Shown here one piece after another: positions 36,940 to 46,602 of a DNA stretch of 64,000 nucleotides. Made by a program: the position numbers and the translations under genes. The notes under the pieces are model-generated. The model was not told the origin of the DNA, searched no databases, and was given only the letters and a program-made list of their open reading frames with translations. Each line of letters starts with the position of its first letter. Position 1 is the first letter of the stretch. This stretch comes from Geodermatophilus sp. TF02-6 (GTDB lineage: Bacteria > Actinomycetota > Actinomycetes > Mycobacteriales > Geodermatophilaceae): positions 1 through 64,000 of the forward strand of contig NZ_QOHF01000021.1 in assembly GCF_003319115.1 (NCBI RefSeq), written 5' to 3'.

Positions 36940-37892
36940 TGGGTCAGAAGGTCAACCCGCACGGGTTCCGACTGGGCATCACCACCGACTACAAGTCCCG
37001 GTGGTACGCCGACAAGCTGTACAAGGACTACGTCAAGGAAGACGTGGCCATCCGCAAGCTGATGAGCAAGGGGATGGAACGGGCCGGGATCTCCAAGGTG
37101 GAGATCGAGCGTACCCGCGACCGCGTCCGCGTCGACATCCACACGGCCCGCCCGGGCATCGTCATCGGCCGCCGCGGCGCGGAGGCCGACCGCATCCGCG
37201 GCGAGCTGGAGAAGCTCACCGGCAAGCAGGTCCAGCTGAACATCCTCGAGGTCAAGAACCCCGAGGCCGACGCGCAGCTGGTGGCCCAGGGCGTCGCCGA
37301 GCAGCTGTCCAGCCGGGTCAGCTTCCGCCGCGCCATGCGCAAGGCGATGCAGTCGGCGCAGCGCAGCCCGCAGGTCAAGGGCATCCGGGTGCAGTGCTCC
37401 GGCCGGCTGGGCGGTACGGAGATGAGCCGGTCGGAGTTCTACCGCGAGGGTCGCGTGCCGCTGCACACCCTGCGCGCGAACATCGACTACGGCATCTACG
37501 AGGCCCGGACCACCTTCGGCCGCATCGGCGTCAAGGTCTGGATCTACAAGGGCGATGTCAGCGGCTCGCGCGCCGAGCGGGAGGCCCTCGAGGCCCTCGC
37601 CGCCCGCCAGCAGCGTCGCGAGCGGTCCCAGCGCCCCCGGCGGTCCGGCTCCTCCGGCACGACCGCCGGCGGGACCGAGGCCGGGCGCGCCGCCGCCGAG
37701 TCCTCGACCGGCCCGGCCCCGGACACCACCGACACGCTCGTGCAGACCTCCGGCGAGGTCGCGCCCGAGCAGACCGTCGCCGAGGCCGCCGGTCCCGAGG
37801 GGACCGCAGCCGCCGAGACGAGCGCCGAGGCCGGCTCCGCCGAGACCACGGCCACCGAGAACCAGTCCACGTCGACCGAGCAGGGGGTCTGA
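36939..37892 (+). CDS. rpsC: 30S ribosomal protein S3 with long C-terminal tail
   Basis: S3 (317 aa) sits at the mRNA entry tunnel. [24 protein letters not shown], the KH-domain motif [18 protein letters not shown] and the C-terminal block [31 protein letters not shown] are normal and end near residue 225. After that comes a low-complexity tail of about 85 residues, first Arg-rich, then rich in Ala, Thr, Glu and Pro. Typical S3 is about 210-280 residues. The start is GTG, overlapping the rplV stop. Confidence 0.97.
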   Translation: MGQKVNPHGFRLGITTDYKSRWYADKLYKDYVKEDVAIRKLMSKGMERAGISKVEIERTRDRVRVDIHTARPGIVIGRRGAEADRIRGELEKLTGKQVQLNILEVKNPEADAQLVAQGVAEQLSSRVSFRRAMRKAMQSAQRSPQVKGIRVQCSGRLGGTEMSRSEFYREGRVPLHTLRANIDYGIYEARTTFGRIGVKVWIYKGDVSGSRAEREALEALAARQQRRERSQRPRRSGSSGTTAGGTEAGRAAAESSTGPAPDTTDTLVQTSGEVAPEQTVAEAAGPEGTAAAETSAEAGSAETTATENQSTSTEQGV

Positions 37893-37896
37893 CACC

Positions 37897-38313
37897 GTGC
37901 TGATCCCACGGCGCGTCAAGCACCGCAAGCAGCACCACCCGAGCCGCTCGGGTCGGGCCAAGGGTGGGACCGAGATCAACTTCGGTGAGTACGCCATCCA
38001 GGCCCTCGAGCCGGCGTACGTGACCAACCGGCAGATCGAGTCGGCTCGTATCGCCATGACCCGCCACATCCGCCGCGGCGGCAAGGTGTGGATCTCGATC
38101 TATCCGGACCGCCCGCTCACCAAGAAGCCGGCCGAGACCCGCATGGGCTCCGGCAAGGGATCGCCCGAGTGGTGGGTCGCCAACGTCAAGCCCGGCCGGA
38201 TCATGTTCGAGCTGTCCGGCGTCGCCGAGCCGGTGGCCCGCGAGGCCATGCGCCGCGCGATCCACAAGCTGCCGATGAAGTGCCGCTTCATCACGCGTGA
38301 AGGAGAGGTGTGA
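37897..38313 (+). CDS. rplP: 50S ribosomal protein L16
   Basis: L16 (138 aa) helps position the A-site tRNA. It begins [27 protein letters not shown] and carries [46 protein letters not shown], the usual signature. The GTG lies 4 bases after the rpsC stop, so coupling is likely. rpmC overlaps its stop codon. Confidence 0.98.
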   Translation: MLIPRRVKHRKQHHPSRSGRAKGGTEINFGEYAIQALEPAYVTNRQIESARIAMTRHIRRGGKVWISIYPDRPLTKKPAETRMGSGKGSPEWWVANVKPGRIMFELSGVAEPVAREAMRRAIHKLPMKCRFITREGEV

Positions 38314-38546
38314 TGGCCGCCGGTCTGACCGCTCCCGAGCTGCGTGAGCTCTCCGCCGAGGAGCTCGCCACGCGGCTGCGCGAGTCCAAGGAAGAACTGT
38401 TCAACCTGCGGTTCCAGGTGGCCACCGGCCAGCTGGACAACAACCGGCGGCTGCAGACCGTGCGCCGCGACATCGCGCGGATCTACACGATCATGCGCGA
38501 GCGCGAGCTGGGTCTCTCGGTCGCCCCGAACGAGGGTGTGGCATGA
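38313..38546 (+). CDS. rpmC: 50S ribosomal protein L29
   Basis: L29 (77 aa) is a small helical hairpin beside the exit tunnel. [39 protein letters not shown] and the following [20 protein letters not shown] are typical. The ATG at 38313 shares its first base with the rplP TGA and has AAGGAGAG 5-12 bases upstream; a GTG three bases earlier is possible. Confidence 0.97.
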   Translation: MAAGLTAPELRELSAEELATRLRESKEELFNLRFQVATGQLDNNRRLQTVRRDIARIYTIMRERELGLSVAPNEGVA

Positions 38547-38860
38547 GCGAGGGTGCGGTCGACGAGCGCCAGGGGTCCAACAGCCAGGTCGCCGGCCGGG
38601 CCCCCGGTGGGCGCGGCTACCGCAAGGTGCGGGAGGGCCTGGTGGTCAGCGACAAGATGGAGAAGACCATCGTCGTCGAGGTCGAGGACCGGGTGAAGCA
38701 CGGCCTCTACGGCAAGGTCATCCGGCGCACCAGCAAGCTGAAGGCCCACGACGAGCAGCAGGTCGCCGGCATCGGTGACCGGGTGCAGATCATGGAGACC
38801 CGGCCGTTGTCGGCCACCAAGCGGTGGCGGCTGGTCGAGGTCCTCGAGAGGGCCAAGTAA
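38543..38860 (+). CDS. rpsQ: 30S ribosomal protein S17
   Basis: S17 (105 aa) is a primary 16S rRNA-binding OB-fold protein. A variable N-terminal extension of about 25 residues precedes [43 protein letters not shown]. It ends [10 protein letters not shown], and its last 23 bases are duplicated just after the stop codon. The ATG overlaps the rpmC stop (ATGA). Confidence 0.97.
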   Translation: MSEGAVDERQGSNSQVAGRAPGGRGYRKVREGLVVSDKMEKTIVVEVEDRVKHGLYGKVIRRTSKLKAHDEQQVAGIGDRVQIMETRPLSATKRWRLVEVLERAK

Positions 38861-38888
38861 CAGAGCTCGAGAGGGCCGAGTAGCAGAG
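38843..38888 (+). repeat. 23-base tandem duplication across the rpsQ stop codon
   Basis: CTCGAGAGGGCCAAGTAACAGAG (38843-38865) is followed at once by a copy with two A-to-G changes (38866-38888). The first contains the stop codon, the second repeats it as TAG. It does not change the protein. Confidence 0.9.
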
Positions 38889-39096
38889 AACGCCGAGTGA
38901 CACCAGTGCCCCTCCGGGGCGGGTCCAGGAGCGAGTACCCTGGACGACTGGCGCGCCCCGCGGGTGCGCGCCCCATCCCGGTACCCGTGCTTCGGACGCA
39001 TCGGCGGCACCTGCTGTCGGTGCGTCCGCGCGTGGGTGCCGGACAGCCGGTTCACCGATCCGGCCCGGCTGTCACACAGAGATCTGGGAGTAGGAC
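38889..39096 (+). promoter_or_regulatory. rpsQ-rplN spacer, possible internal promoter
   Basis: A TACCCT hexamer (38936-38941) could be a -10 box for rplN and the spc genes. A GGACGCA/TGCGTCC stem lies near 38995-39025 in the leader. No clear -35 box is present, so both are tentative. Confidence 0.3.
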
Positions 39097-39465
39097 GTGA
39101 TCCAGCAGGAGTCGCGACTGCGGGTCGCCGACAACACGGGTGCGAAGGAGATCCTCTGCATCCGGGTGCTCGGCGGTTCCGGGCGACGCTACGCGGGCAT
39201 CGGCGACGTCATCGTCGCCACCGTCAAGGACGCACTGCCCGGTGCCGGGGTCAAGCGGGGCGACGTGGTCAAGGCCGTCGTCGTCCGCACGGCGAAGGAG
39301 CGGCGTCGTCCCGACGGCTCCTACATCCGCTTCGACGAGAACGCCGCCGTCATCATCCGTGACAGCGGAGACCCGCGGGGTACGCGCATCTTCGGCCCGG
39401 TCGGCCGTGAACTGCGCGACAAGCGGTTCATGCGGATCATCTCGCTCGCTCCGGAGGTGCTCTAG
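39097..39465 (+). CDS. rplN: 50S ribosomal protein L14
   Basis: L14 (122 aa) forms an intersubunit bridge and binds the silencing factor RsfS. It has [46 protein letters not shown] and ends [13 protein letters not shown]. Start is GTG after CTGGGAGTAGGAC. It opens the spc gene set; rplX follows 3 bases after its stop. Confidence 0.98.
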   Translation: MIQQESRLRVADNTGAKEILCIRVLGGSGRRYAGIGDVIVATVKDALPGAGVKRGDVVKAVVVRTAKERRRPDGSYIRFDENAAVIIRDSGDPRGTRIFGPVGRELRDKRFMRIISLAPEVL

Positions 39466-39468
39466 ACC

Positions 39469-39828
39469 ATGGCGACGAAGACGAACAAGAAGGCTGCCGC
39501 CAGGACGCCGTCGATGAAGGTGAAGAAGGGCGACACCGTCGTCGTGCTGTCCGGCAAGGACAAGGGCGCCAAGGGCCGGGTGATCGCCGCCTACCCCAAG
39601 CTGCAGAAGGTCCTCGTGGAGGGCATCGGCCGGGTGAAGAAGCACACCCGGATCAGCACCAACCAGCGGGGTGCCCAGTCGGGCGGGATCGTCACCCAGG
39701 AGGCTCCCATCCACGTGAGCAACGTGATGGTGATCGACTCCGAGGGCAGGCCGACCCGGGTCGGCTACCGCAAGGACGAGGACGGCCGCAGCATCCGGGT
39801 CTCGCGGCGCACCGGGAAGGACCTCTGA
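39469..39828 (+). CDS. rplX: 50S ribosomal protein L24
   Basis: L24 (119 aa) starts 50S assembly. A basic N-terminal extension of about 14 residues precedes the KOW motif [28 protein letters not shown]. The middle [13 protein letters not shown] and the C-terminal [22 protein letters not shown] are standard for the family. The start follows CCGGAGGTGCTCTAGACC, with the binding site inside rplN. Confidence 0.98.
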   Translation: MATKTNKKAAARTPSMKVKKGDTVVVLSGKDKGAKGRVIAAYPKLQKVLVEGIGRVKKHTRISTNQRGAQSGGIVTQEAPIHVSNVMVIDSEGRPTRVGYRKDEDGRSIRVSRRTGKDL

Positions 39829-39831
39829 GAC

Positions 39832-40431
39832 ATGTCGTCGATGACCGAGAGCGCACCCACCCGTGAGCTGCCCCGCTTGCTGGCCCGCTACCGCGAGGAC
39901 ATCGTGCCGGCCCTGCAGGAGGAGTTCGGCTACGCCAACGTCATGCAGATCCCGCGGCTGACCAAGATCGTCGTCAACATGGGCGTCGGCGAGGCGACCC
40001 GCGACGCGAAGCTGATGGACGGCGCGGTCCGCGACCTCACCGCGATCACCGGGCAGAAGCCGGCGGTGGTCCGGGCCCGCAGGTCCATCGCGCAGTTCAA
40101 GCTCCGCGAGGGCATGCCGATCGGTGCCAAGGTCACCCTGCGCGGTGACCGCATGTGGGAGTTCCTGGACCGGCTGCTGTCGCTGGCCCTGCCCCGCATC
40201 CGTGACTTCCGCGGCCTGAACGCCAGGCAGTTCGACGGGCACGGCAACTACACGTTCGGCCTGACCGAGCAGTCGATGTTCCGCGAGATCGACGTCGACA
40301 AGATCGACCGGCCGCGCGGCATGGACATCACGCTGGTCACCACCGCCACGACCGACGAGGAGGGTCGCGAGCTCCTCCGCCTGCTGGGCTTTCCGTTCGC
40401 CGGCCAGCCCGTCGTGACCACCACCCGCTGA
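39832..40431 (+). CDS. rplE: 50S ribosomal protein L5
   Basis: L5 (199 aa) binds 5S rRNA and the P-site tRNA. It shows [42 protein letters not shown]-like sequence, [14 protein letters not shown] and the C-terminal [28 protein letters not shown] 15-residue variable N-terminus precedes the core. The ATG lies 3 bases after the rplX stop, with GGGAAGGA upstream. Confidence 0.98.
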   Translation: MSSMTESAPTRELPRLLARYREDIVPALQEEFGYANVMQIPRLTKIVVNMGVGEATRDAKLMDGAVRDLTAITGQKPAVVRARRSIAQFKLREGMPIGAKVTLRGDRMWEFLDRLLSLALPRIRDFRGLNARQFDGHGNYTFGLTEQSMFREIDVDKIDRPRGMDITLVTTATTDEEGRELLRLLGFPFAGQPVVTTTR

Positions 40432-40451
40432 GCCGGGGGAGGAGACACTCC

Positions 40452-40637
40452 ATGGCCAAGAAGGCGCTGATCAACAAGGCGGCCCGCAAGCCCAAGTTCG
40501 CGGTTCGCGGCTACACCCGCTGCCAGCGGTGCGGCCGCCCGCACTCGGTCTTCCGCAAGTTCGGCCTGTGCCGCATCTGCCTGCGGGAGATGGCCCACGC
40601 CGGCGAGCTGCCGGGCGTCAGCAAGTCCAGCTGGTGA
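40452..40637 (+). CDS. rpsN: 30S ribosomal protein S14, zinc-binding type (type Z)
   Basis: S14 (61 aa) of the short zinc form, with Cys24, Cys27, Cys40 and Cys43 in [13 protein letters not shown] and GLCRICLRE. In actinobacteria a zinc-free S14 paralogue is often made elsewhere under zinc limitation; none is present in this window. The ATG follows GGGGGAGGAGACACTCC. A palindromic element begins at its stop codon. Confidence 0.98.
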   Translation: MAKKALINKAARKPKFAVRGYTRCQRCGRPHSVFRKFGLCRICLREMAHAGELPGVSKSSW

Positions 40638-40730
40638 GAGGACCCCGTCCTCTCCACCCTTCGCGAGCTCAGGGCGGGACCCGGGACGGGGCCACACGGT
40701 GGCCCTGAGCCGGGCCGTTCCATTCCGTTA
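40637..40730. repeat. palindromic element, copy 9 (rpsN-rpsH)
   Basis: GGACCCCGTCC/GGGACGGGGCC outer arms, CCACCCT/AGGGCGGG inner arms (one G-U pair) around TCGCGAGCTC, then CCGGGCCGTTCCATTCCG tail. It sits inside an otherwise tightly packed ribosomal operon, so it cannot be a full terminator unless rpsH has its own promoter. Confidence 0.85.
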
Positions 40731-40793
40731 CTGATCGCCGAGAGGCCCGCGCGGCACCGCGCGAGGAACCGCGGCGAGAGAGGCACGACACCC

Positions 40794-41204
40794 ATGACGA
40801 TGACCGACCCGATCGCGGACATGCTGACGCGGATCCGGAACGCCAACCAGGCGTACCACGACTCCACGACCATGCCGTCGTCGAAGCTGAAGACGCACAT
40901 CGCCGAGATCCTCCAGCAGGAGGGCTACATCGCCGGCTGGAAGGTCAACGAGGTCGAGAAGGACGGCGCCACCCGCAGGGAGCTGGTGGTCGACCTCAAG
41001 TACGGCCCCAACCGCGAGCGGAGCATCGCCGGCGTCCGGCGCGTGTCCAAGCCCGGTCTGCGGGTGTACGCCAAGTCCACCGCGCTGCCCAAGGTGCTCG
41101 GCGGCCTCGGGGTGGCCATCATCTCCACCTCGACCGGGCTGCTGACCGACCGGCAGGCGAACAAGAAGGGCGTGGGTGGGGAAGTCCTCGCCTACGTCTG
41201 GTGA
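40794..41204 (+). CDS. rpsH: 30S ribosomal protein S8
   Basis: S8 (136 aa) binds the central domain of 16S rRNA and represses the spc operon in E. coli. It starts [20 protein letters not shown] and ends in [20 protein letters not shown], both standard. The ATG is preceded by GAGAGAGGCACGACACCC. The gap of about 150 bases before it, holding an element, is the largest inside the spc genes after rplN. Confidence 0.98.
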   Translation: MTMTDPIADMLTRIRNANQAYHDSTTMPSSKLKTHIAEILQQEGYIAGWKVNEVEKDGATRRELVVDLKYGPNRERSIAGVRRVSKPGLRVYAKSTALPKVLGGLGVAIISTSTGLLTDRQANKKGVGGEVLAYVW

Positions 41205-41216
41205 GGAGCGAGTGAG

Positions 41217-41756
41217 ATGTCACGGATCGGACGACTCCCGATCCCCGTGCCCGGTGGCGTGGACGTCGCCATCGACGGTCAGATGGTGCGGGTGACCGGC
41301 CCCCGGGGCTCCCTGGCGCACACCGTCGCGTCCCCGATCACCGTCGAGCGCGGTGAGGACGGCACGCTCTCGGTGCAGCGGCCCAACGACGAGCGGTCCA
41401 GCCGCGCACTGCACGGGCTGTCGCGCACGCTCATCGCGAACATGATCACCGGCGTCACCGACGGGTACACCAAGACCCTCGAGATCGTCGGCGTGGGCTA
41501 CCGCGTGCAGGCCCGCGGCTCGGACCTCGAGTTCGCCCTGGGCTACAGCCACCCGGTGCCGGTGCGGGCCCCCGAGGGCATCACCTTCACCGTCGAGACC
41601 CCGACCCGCCTCACGGTCACCGGGATCGACAAGCAGCAGGTCGGACAGGTCGCGGCCAACATCCGCAGACTGCGCCGTCCGGACCCCTACAAGGGCAAGG
41701 GCGTGCGCTACCAGGGTGAGGCCATCAGGCGCAAGGTCGGGAAGACGGGTAAGTGA
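41217..41756 (+). CDS. rplF: 50S ribosomal protein L6
   Basis: L6 (179 aa) has the two similar domains of the family: the first opens [30 protein letters not shown], and the second has [22 protein letters not shown] and ends [25 protein letters not shown]. It lies next to the GTPase centre. The ATG follows GAGGAGCGAGTG. Its stop overlaps the start of rplR. Confidence 0.98.
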   Translation: MSRIGRLPIPVPGGVDVAIDGQMVRVTGPRGSLAHTVASPITVERGEDGTLSVQRPNDERSSRALHGLSRTLIANMITGVTDGYTKTLEIVGVGYRVQARGSDLEFALGYSHPVPVRAPEGITFTVETPTRLTVTGIDKQQVGQVAANIRRLRRPDPYKGKGVRYQGEAIRRKVGKTGK

Positions 41757-42178
41757 TGGCACAGACAACGACTTCGCGGGGCGGGGCGCCTACTCGGGTG
41801 CACAAGCCCGTCGGCACCGACATCAGCACCGCGCGACGCGCCGCCCGCCTGCGCCGGCACAACCGGCTGCGCAAGCGGGTCGGGGGCACGCCGGAGCGGC
41901 CGCGCCTGGTGGTCAACCGCAGCTCGCGGCACATCCACGTGCAGGTGGTCGACGACACCGTCGGCCGGACCCTGGTCAGCGCGTCGACGCTGGACGCCAG
42001 CCTGCGGGGTGCCGAGGGCGACAAGTCCACCCTGGCCCGTCAGGTCGGCGCCCTGGTCGCCGAGCGTGCGAAGGCCGCCGGCATCACCGCGGTCGTGTTC
42101 GACCGTGGCGGCAACCGCTACCAGGGCCGCATCGCGGCGCTGGCCGACGGCGCCCGCGAGGGTGGTCTGGACTTCTGA
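41756..42178 (+). CDS. rplR: 50S ribosomal protein L18
   Basis: L18 (140 aa) escorts 5S rRNA. The Arg-rich N-terminus (about 1-45) leads into [47 protein letters not shown], and the C-terminal [28 protein letters not shown] is characteristic. The ATG at 41756 overlaps the rplF stop; a GTG three bases earlier is an equal alternative. It ends in TGATG shared with a tiny frame before rpsE. Confidence 0.97.
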   Translation: MAQTTTSRGGAPTRVHKPVGTDISTARRAARLRRHNRLRKRVGGTPERPRLVVNRSSRHIHVQVVDDTVGRTLVSASTLDASLRGAEGDKSTLARQVGALVAERAKAAGITAVVFDRGGNRYQGRIAALADGAREGGLDF

Positions 42179-42255
42179 TGGACGCGAGCAACCGCAAGCC
42201 GAACTCGGTGCCGACACGGGTTCACGAGACGATGAAGATCGAGAGGGACGTCTGA
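42178..42255 (+). CDS. 25-residue coupled frame between rplR and rpsE, unknown
   Basis: The ATG at 42178 overlaps the rplR stop (TGATG), and its own TGA overlaps the ATG of rpsE (TGATG). It encodes [25 protein letters not shown]. The exact fit at both ends means ribosomes could read through rplR, this frame and rpsE by re-initiation. The end also carries GAGAGGGA, the ribosome binding site of rpsE, so the frame may simply be a spacer. No family is recognised. Confidence 0.35.
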   Translation: MDASNRKPNSVPTRVHETMKIERDV

Positions 42256-42869
42256 TGCCAGGACCACAGCGACGCGGCGGCGGCGCCGGTGGCGGTAACG
42301 ACCGCCGCGACCGTCGTGACGGCGGGCGGGGGCCCGGCAGCGCGCCTGCCGAGAAGAGCAACTTCATCGAGCGCGTGGTGGCCATCAACCGCGTGTCCAA
42401 GGTCGTCAAGGGTGGCCGGCGCTTCAGCTTCACCGCCCTGGTGGTCGTGGGCGACGGCGACGGCACCGTGGGGGTGGGCTACGGCAAGGCCAAGGAGGTG
42501 CCCGCGGCGATCGCCAAGGGTGTCGAGGAGGCCAAGAAGCACTTCTACCGGGTGCCGCGCATCGGCAGCACCATCCCGCACCCGGTGCAGGGTGAGGCGG
42601 CCGCCGGCGTCGTGCTGCTCAAGCCGGCCAGCCCCGGTACCGGTGTCATCGCCGGTGGCCCGGTGCGCGCCGTCCTGGAGTGCGCCGGCATCCACGACGT
42701 GCTGTCCAAGAGCCTCGGGTCCTCGAACCCGATCAACATCGTGCACGCCACCATGCAGGCGCTGAAGGAGCTCGTGCGCCCCGAGGAGATCGCGGCCCGC
42801 CGCGGTCTACCCCTCGAGGACGTCGCTCCGGCGGCCATGCTTCGGGCGCGTGCGGGTCAGGGGGCCTGA
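42255..42869 (+). CDS. rpsE: 30S ribosomal protein S5
   Basis: S5 (204 aa) supports decoding accuracy. A Gly/Arg-rich N-terminal tail of about 30 residues precedes [46 protein letters not shown], the S5 double-stranded-RNA-binding domain. The C-terminal half carries [28 protein letters not shown]. The ATG is preceded by GAGAGGGACGTCTG. rpmD starts 1 base after its stop. Confidence 0.98.
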   Translation: MPGPQRRGGGAGGGNDRRDRRDGGRGPGSAPAEKSNFIERVVAINRVSKVVKGGRRFSFTALVVVGDGDGTVGVGYGKAKEVPAAIAKGVEEAKKHFYRVPRIGSTIPHPVQGEAAAGVVLLKPASPGTGVIAGGPVRAVLECAGIHDVLSKSLGSSNPINIVHATMQALKELVRPEEIAARRGLPLEDVAPAAMLRARAGQGA

Positions 42870-42870
42870 C

Positions 42871-43068
42871 GTGGCGCAGCTCAAGGTCACCCAGATCCGG
42901 TCGGCCATCGGGACCAAGCCCAACCAGCGCCAGACGCTGCGCTCGCTGGGCCTCAAGCGGATCAACGACTCGGTCGTGCAGGAGGACCGCCCCGAGATCC
43001 GCGGGATGATCGCGACGGTGCCGCACCTGGTGACCGTCGAAGAGATCAGCCGGACTGCGGCTGAGTAG
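42871..43068 (+). CDS. rpmD: 50S ribosomal protein L30
   Basis: L30 (65 aa) is a small 5S-proximal protein. [39 protein letters not shown] fits the family well. I chose the GTG at 42871, one base after the rpsE stop; a frame from 42850 would add seven residues overlapping rpsE. The order rpsE-rpmD-rplO is standard. Confidence 0.97.
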   Translation: MAQLKVTQIRSAIGTKPNQRQTLRSLGLKRINDSVVQEDRPEIRGMIATVPHLVTVEEISRTAAE

Positions 43069-43078
43069 GGACGCTTCC

Positions 43079-43522
43079 ATGACTCTCAAGGTCCACCACC
43101 TGCGTCCGGCCCCGGGCGCCCGCACCGCCAAGACCCGCGTGGGCCGCGGCGAGGGCTCCAAGGGCAAGACCGCCGGTCGCGGCACCAAGGGCACCGGTGC
43201 GCGCAGCTCCACCTCTGCGCGCTTCGAGGGTGGTCAGACGCCGCTGCACATGCGGCTGCCGAAGCTCTCGGGCTTCAAGAACCCGAACAAGGTCGTCTTC
43301 CAGGTCGTCAACCTCGACCGGATCGTGGCCCTGTTCCCCCAGGGCGGTTCGGTGAACCCCGACTCCCTGGCCGAGGCCGGCGCGGTGCGCCGCGGCCAGC
43401 CGGTGAAGGTGCTCGGCACCGGCGACCTGGGCGGCGTCCAGGTGCACGTGCACGCGCACGCCTTCTCGGCCTCCGCCGTGGACAAGATCGGCGCTGCGGG
43501 GGGCAGCACCACCCGCATCTGA
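43079..43522 (+). CDS. rplO: 50S ribosomal protein L15
   Basis: L15 (147 aa) is a late-assembly protein. [40 protein letters not shown] and the [18 protein letters not shown] block are present. It ends the ribosomal part of the spc set, and a palindromic element starts at its stop codon. secY has a separate start region 217 bases on. The start follows GTAGGGACGCTTCC. Confidence 0.98.
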   Translation: MTLKVHHLRPAPGARTAKTRVGRGEGSKGKTAGRGTKGTGARSSTSARFEGGQTPLHMRLPKLSGFKNPNKVVFQVVNLDRIVALFPQGGSVNPDSLAEAGAVRRGQPVKVLGTGDLGGVQVHVHAHAFSASAVDKIGAAGGSTTRI

Positions 43523-43611
43523 CGAAGGACCCCTCTGTAGAAGGACCTCCTCCTCCCCACCCCTCGCAGGCTCGGGGCGGGACCCGGGAGGAGGCCGCAG
43601 GGGGGCCTTCT
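43523..43611. repeat. palindromic element, copy 10 (rplO-secY), nested
   Basis: Outer arms GAAGGACCCCTCTG and GCAGGGGGGCCTTC, inner arms GGACCTCCTCC and GGAGGAGGCC, innermost CCCACCCC and GGGGCGGG around TCGCAGGCTC. Here CCTCC replaces the usual CCGTC, and the opposite arm has changed to match. Confidence 0.85.
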
Positions 43612-43708
43612 GCTGTCCGGACCGACGTCCGGCGCCGGCCGCCAGAGGACGGCGCGAGCGCGACGCCCGTCCGGACGGGGACCCGGCCGCGGCCGACCCC
43701 ACCGTTGC

Positions 43709-43714
43709 TAACCT
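43709..43714 (+). promoter_or_regulatory. candidate -10 box for secY
   Basis: TAACCT lies 25 bases before the secY GTG. No clear -35 box is found. It fits with the element between rplO and secY splitting the transcript. Confidence 0.3.
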
Positions 43715-43739
43715 CATCCGATCGAGCAGGGGAGGGCAC

Positions 43740-45050
43740 GTGCTGCAGGCGTTCGCCGCGGCGTTCCGGACGCCAGACCTCCGGCGCAAGCTGTTGTTCT
43801 CCCTGGGGATCATCGCCGTCTACCGGTTGGGCGCCGCGGTCCCCGGCCCGGGCGTCTCGGTCGAGGCGATCAACAGCTGCCTCGAGCAGGCCCAGGCCTC
43901 CGACCAGCGGGACCTCTACTCGCTGGTGAACCTCTTCTCCGGCGGCGCGCTGCTGCGACTGTCGGTCTTCGCGCTCGGGATCATGCCCTACATCACGGCG
44001 AGCATCATCGTGCAGCTGCTGGTCGTGGTGATCCCCCGCTTCGAGCAGCTGAAGAAGGAAGGGCAGTCGGGGCAGCAGAAGCTGACCCAGTACACGCGCT
44101 ACCTGACGATCGCGCTGGCCATCCTGCAGAGCACCGGGATCATCGCCCTGGCCCGCAGCGGCCAGCTGTTCCCGGGCTGCTCCCAGGACATCATCCCGTC
44201 GAGCTCCATCTGGACGACGGTGGTCCTGGTCGTCGCCCTCACCGCCGGCACCACCGTGATCATGTGGCTGGGCGAGCTGCTCACCGAGAAGGGGATCGGC
44301 AACGGCATGTCCGTGCTGATCTTCACCTCGATCGCCGCGCGGATCCCCGCCGAGGGCGGCTCGATCCTGCAGACCCGTGGCGGCTTCGTCTTCGCCGTCG
44401 TCTGCGTCATCGCCGTCGTCATCATCGGCACCGTGGTCTGGGTCGAACAGGCCCAACGGCGCATCCCGGTGCAGTACGCCAAACGCATGGTCGGCCGCCG
44501 CATGTACGGCGGGACGTCGACCTACCTGCCGCTGAAGGTCAACCAGGCCGGCGTCATCCCGGTCATCTTCGCCTCGTCGCTGCTGTACCTGCCGCAGCTG
44601 ATCACCCAGCTGCAGGGGGACGAGACCGGGCCGGTCCGCCGCTTCTTCGAGAACTACGTCATCAACCAGAGCAGCCCCGCGCACATCGCCATCTACTTCG
44701 GCCTGATCGTCTTCTTCACGTACTTCTACGTGTCGATCACCTTCAACCCCGAGGAGCGGGCCGAGGACATGAAGCGCTACGGCGGCTTCATCCCGGGCAT
44801 CCGTCCCGGCCGGCCGACCGCGGAGTACCTGCAGTACGTGTTGTCCCGGATCACCCTGCCGGGGTCGATCTACCTGGGCCTGGTGGCAGTGCTGCCCAAC
44901 CTGTTCCTCTCCATCACGCAGCAGGGACAGAACCAGAACTTCCCGTTCGGCGGGACCGCGGTACTGATCATGGTGGGAGTGGGGTTGGAGACGGTGAAGC
45001 AGATCGAGACGCAACTCAACCAGCGCAACTACGAAGGGTTCCTGAAGTAG
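43740..45050 (+). CDS. secY: preprotein translocase subunit SecY
   Basis: SecY (436 aa) is the channel of the Sec translocon, working with SecE encoded at 12603. Ten hydrophobic helices can be picked out, with [18 protein letters not shown] (helix 2) and the plug region, GNGMSVLIF, and the C-terminal cytoplasmic loop [28 protein letters not shown] start after GGGGAGGGCAC. The stop overlaps the adk start, as in many actinobacteria. Confidence 0.97.
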   Translation: MLQAFAAAFRTPDLRRKLLFSLGIIAVYRLGAAVPGPGVSVEAINSCLEQAQASDQRDLYSLVNLFSGGALLRLSVFALGIMPYITASIIVQLLVVVIPRFEQLKKEGQSGQQKLTQYTRYLTIALAILQSTGIIALARSGQLFPGCSQDIIPSSSIWTTVVLVVALTAGTTVIMWLGELLTEKGIGNGMSVLIFTSIAARIPAEGGSILQTRGGFVFAVVCVIAVVIIGTVVWVEQAQRRIPVQYAKRMVGRRMYGGTSTYLPLKVNQAGVIPVIFASSLLYLPQLITQLQGDETGPVRRFFENYVINQSSPAHIAIYFGLIVFFTYFYVSITFNPEERAEDMKRYGGFIPGIRPGRPTAEYLQYVLSRITLPGSIYLGLVAVLPNLFLSITQQGQNQNFPFGGTAVLIMVGVGLETVKQIETQLNQRNYEGFLK

Positions 45051-45673
45051 TGCGCGTCGTGCTGCTCGGCCCCCCCGGGGCGGGCAAGGGCACCCAGGCG
45101 CAGATCATCGCCGGCCGGCGCGGCGTGCCGGCGATCTCGACCGGCGACATCTTCCGCGCCAATGTCAGCGGACAGACCGAGCTGGGCCTGCTGGCCAAGG
45201 GTTTCATGGACGCCGGTGAACTGGTGCCCGACGAGATCACCGTGTCCATGGTCAGGGACCGGCTGGCCGAGCCCGACGCCAAGGTGGGTTTCCTGCTCGA
45301 CGGCTTCCCCCGGACGATCCCCCAGGCCGAACGGCTGCGCTCCTCGCTGCAGGAGCTCGGCCACGGCCTCGACCGCGTCCTGGAGCTGGTCGTCGACGAG
45401 GACGAGCTGGTCCGCCGGCTGTCGAGCCGGAGGATGCTGGTCGACGGGCAGTGGGTCCAGCGCGACGACGACGATCCCGAGACCGTGCGGCGCCGGCTGC
45501 ACGTGTACCAGGAACAGACCGCGCCCCTGTCGGGTTTCTACGAGACAGCGGGGTTGCTGGCCCGCATCGCCGCCGTCGGCTCGGTGGAGGAGGTCACCGC
45601 GCGGGCGTTGGCGGCCCTCGGTCAGCCCGGGCCCGAGAGGTCCGACCCGACCGGGCAGCCGAGCGCGGGCTGA
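45050..45673 (+). CDS. adk: adenylate kinase
   Basis: Adk (207 aa) interconverts AMP, ADP and ATP. The P-loop GPPGAGKGT is at 7-15, the AMP-binding block [16 protein letters not shown] follows, and [17 protein letters not shown] is the Walker B-like region. The LID is short ([23 protein letters not shown]), the short form found in actinobacteria, without zinc cysteines. GTG overlaps the secY stop. The C-terminal 20 residues are Pro/Ser-rich. Confidence 0.97.
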   Translation: MRVVLLGPPGAGKGTQAQIIAGRRGVPAISTGDIFRANVSGQTELGLLAKGFMDAGELVPDEITVSMVRDRLAEPDAKVGFLLDGFPRTIPQAERLRSSLQELGHGLDRVLELVVDEDELVRRLSSRRMLVDGQWVQRDDDDPETVRRRLHVYQEQTAPLSGFYETAGLLARIAAVGSVEEVTARALAALGQPGPERSDPTGQPSAG

Positions 45674-45745
45674 GGACGGGCGGCGCAGATGACGGCCGCC
45701 GGCATCCTCGGCCGCCTCCCGCTGCTGGCGAAGTGGAGTGGACGC

Positions 45746-46549
45746 ATGATCCAGATCAAGACGCCGCACGAGCTCGAGCTCATGCGTGCCGCCGGGCTCG
45801 TCGTGGCCGGTGCCATCGCGGCGGTCCGCGCCGCCGTCCGGCCCGGGGTGACCACCGGGGAGCTCGACGCCATCGCCGAGGACCACATCCGCAGCGCCGG
45901 CGCCGTCCCGTCGTTCCTCGGGTACCACGGTTTCACCGGCAGCATCTGCGCGTCGATCAACGACGAGATCGTGCACGGCATCCCCACCAGCAGGCGAGTG
46001 CTGGCCGCGGGGGACAACATCTCCATCGACTGCGGCGCGATCCTGCACGGCTGGCACGGTGACTCCGCCGTCACGGTGACGGTCGGTCCGCCGTCGGCCG
46101 CGGACGCCGCACTGAACGACGTGACCGAGCGGTCCATGTGGGCCGGTCTGGCCAAGGCCGTGGCCGGAGGCCGGCTGACCGACATCAGCTCCGCGGTCGA
46201 GCGGACCGTCACCGCCGAGGGTCACCCCTACGGGATCGTCGACCACTACGGCGGGCACGGCATCGGCACCGAGATGCACCAGGACCCGCACGTGCTCAAC
46301 TACGGCCGCCCCGGCCGCGGGCCGCGGCTGGTGCCCGGCCTGGCCCTGGCCATCGAGCCGATGGTCACCGTGGGGGACCCGGCGACCGTCGAGCTCGAGG
46401 ACGGCTGGACCGTGGTGACCAAGGACGGGTCGCGCGCGGCCCACTTCGAGCACACCGTCGCCGTCACGCCCGAGGGCCCGTGGGTGCTCACCGCCGAGGA
46501 CGGCGGCGTCGCGGGGTTGGCTCCCTACGGGATCACCCCGCGCACCTGA
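45746..46549 (+). CDS. map: methionine aminopeptidase, type I
   Basis: MetAP (267 aa) removes initiator methionine. The pita-bread fold motifs are SICASINDEIVHGIP, the metal ligands in ISIDCGAILHGWHGDSAVT, GHGIGTEMHQDPHVLNYG, and AIEPMVTVGD; the final metal-binding glutamate region is SRAAHFEHTVAVT. The ATG at 45746 gives MIQIKTPHELELMRAAG, the usual opening; an ATG at 45689 would add 19 residues. secY-adk-map is a classic order. Confidence 0.96.
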   Translation: MIQIKTPHELELMRAAGLVVAGAIAAVRAAVRPGVTTGELDAIAEDHIRSAGAVPSFLGYHGFTGSICASINDEIVHGIPTSRRVLAAGDNISIDCGAILHGWHGDSAVTVTVGPPSAADAALNDVTERSMWAGLAKAVAGGRLTDISSAVERTVTAEGHPYGIVDHYGGHGIGTEMHQDPHVLNYGRPGRGPRLVPGLALAIEPMVTVGDPATVELEDGWTVVTKDGSRAAHFEHTVAVTPEGPWVLTAEDGGVAGLAPYGITPRT

Positions 46550-46602
46550 GGAGCCGATCCCGGACGACCCGGTCCTGAGCCTGCGGCGACCAGGGCGGAC
46601 GG

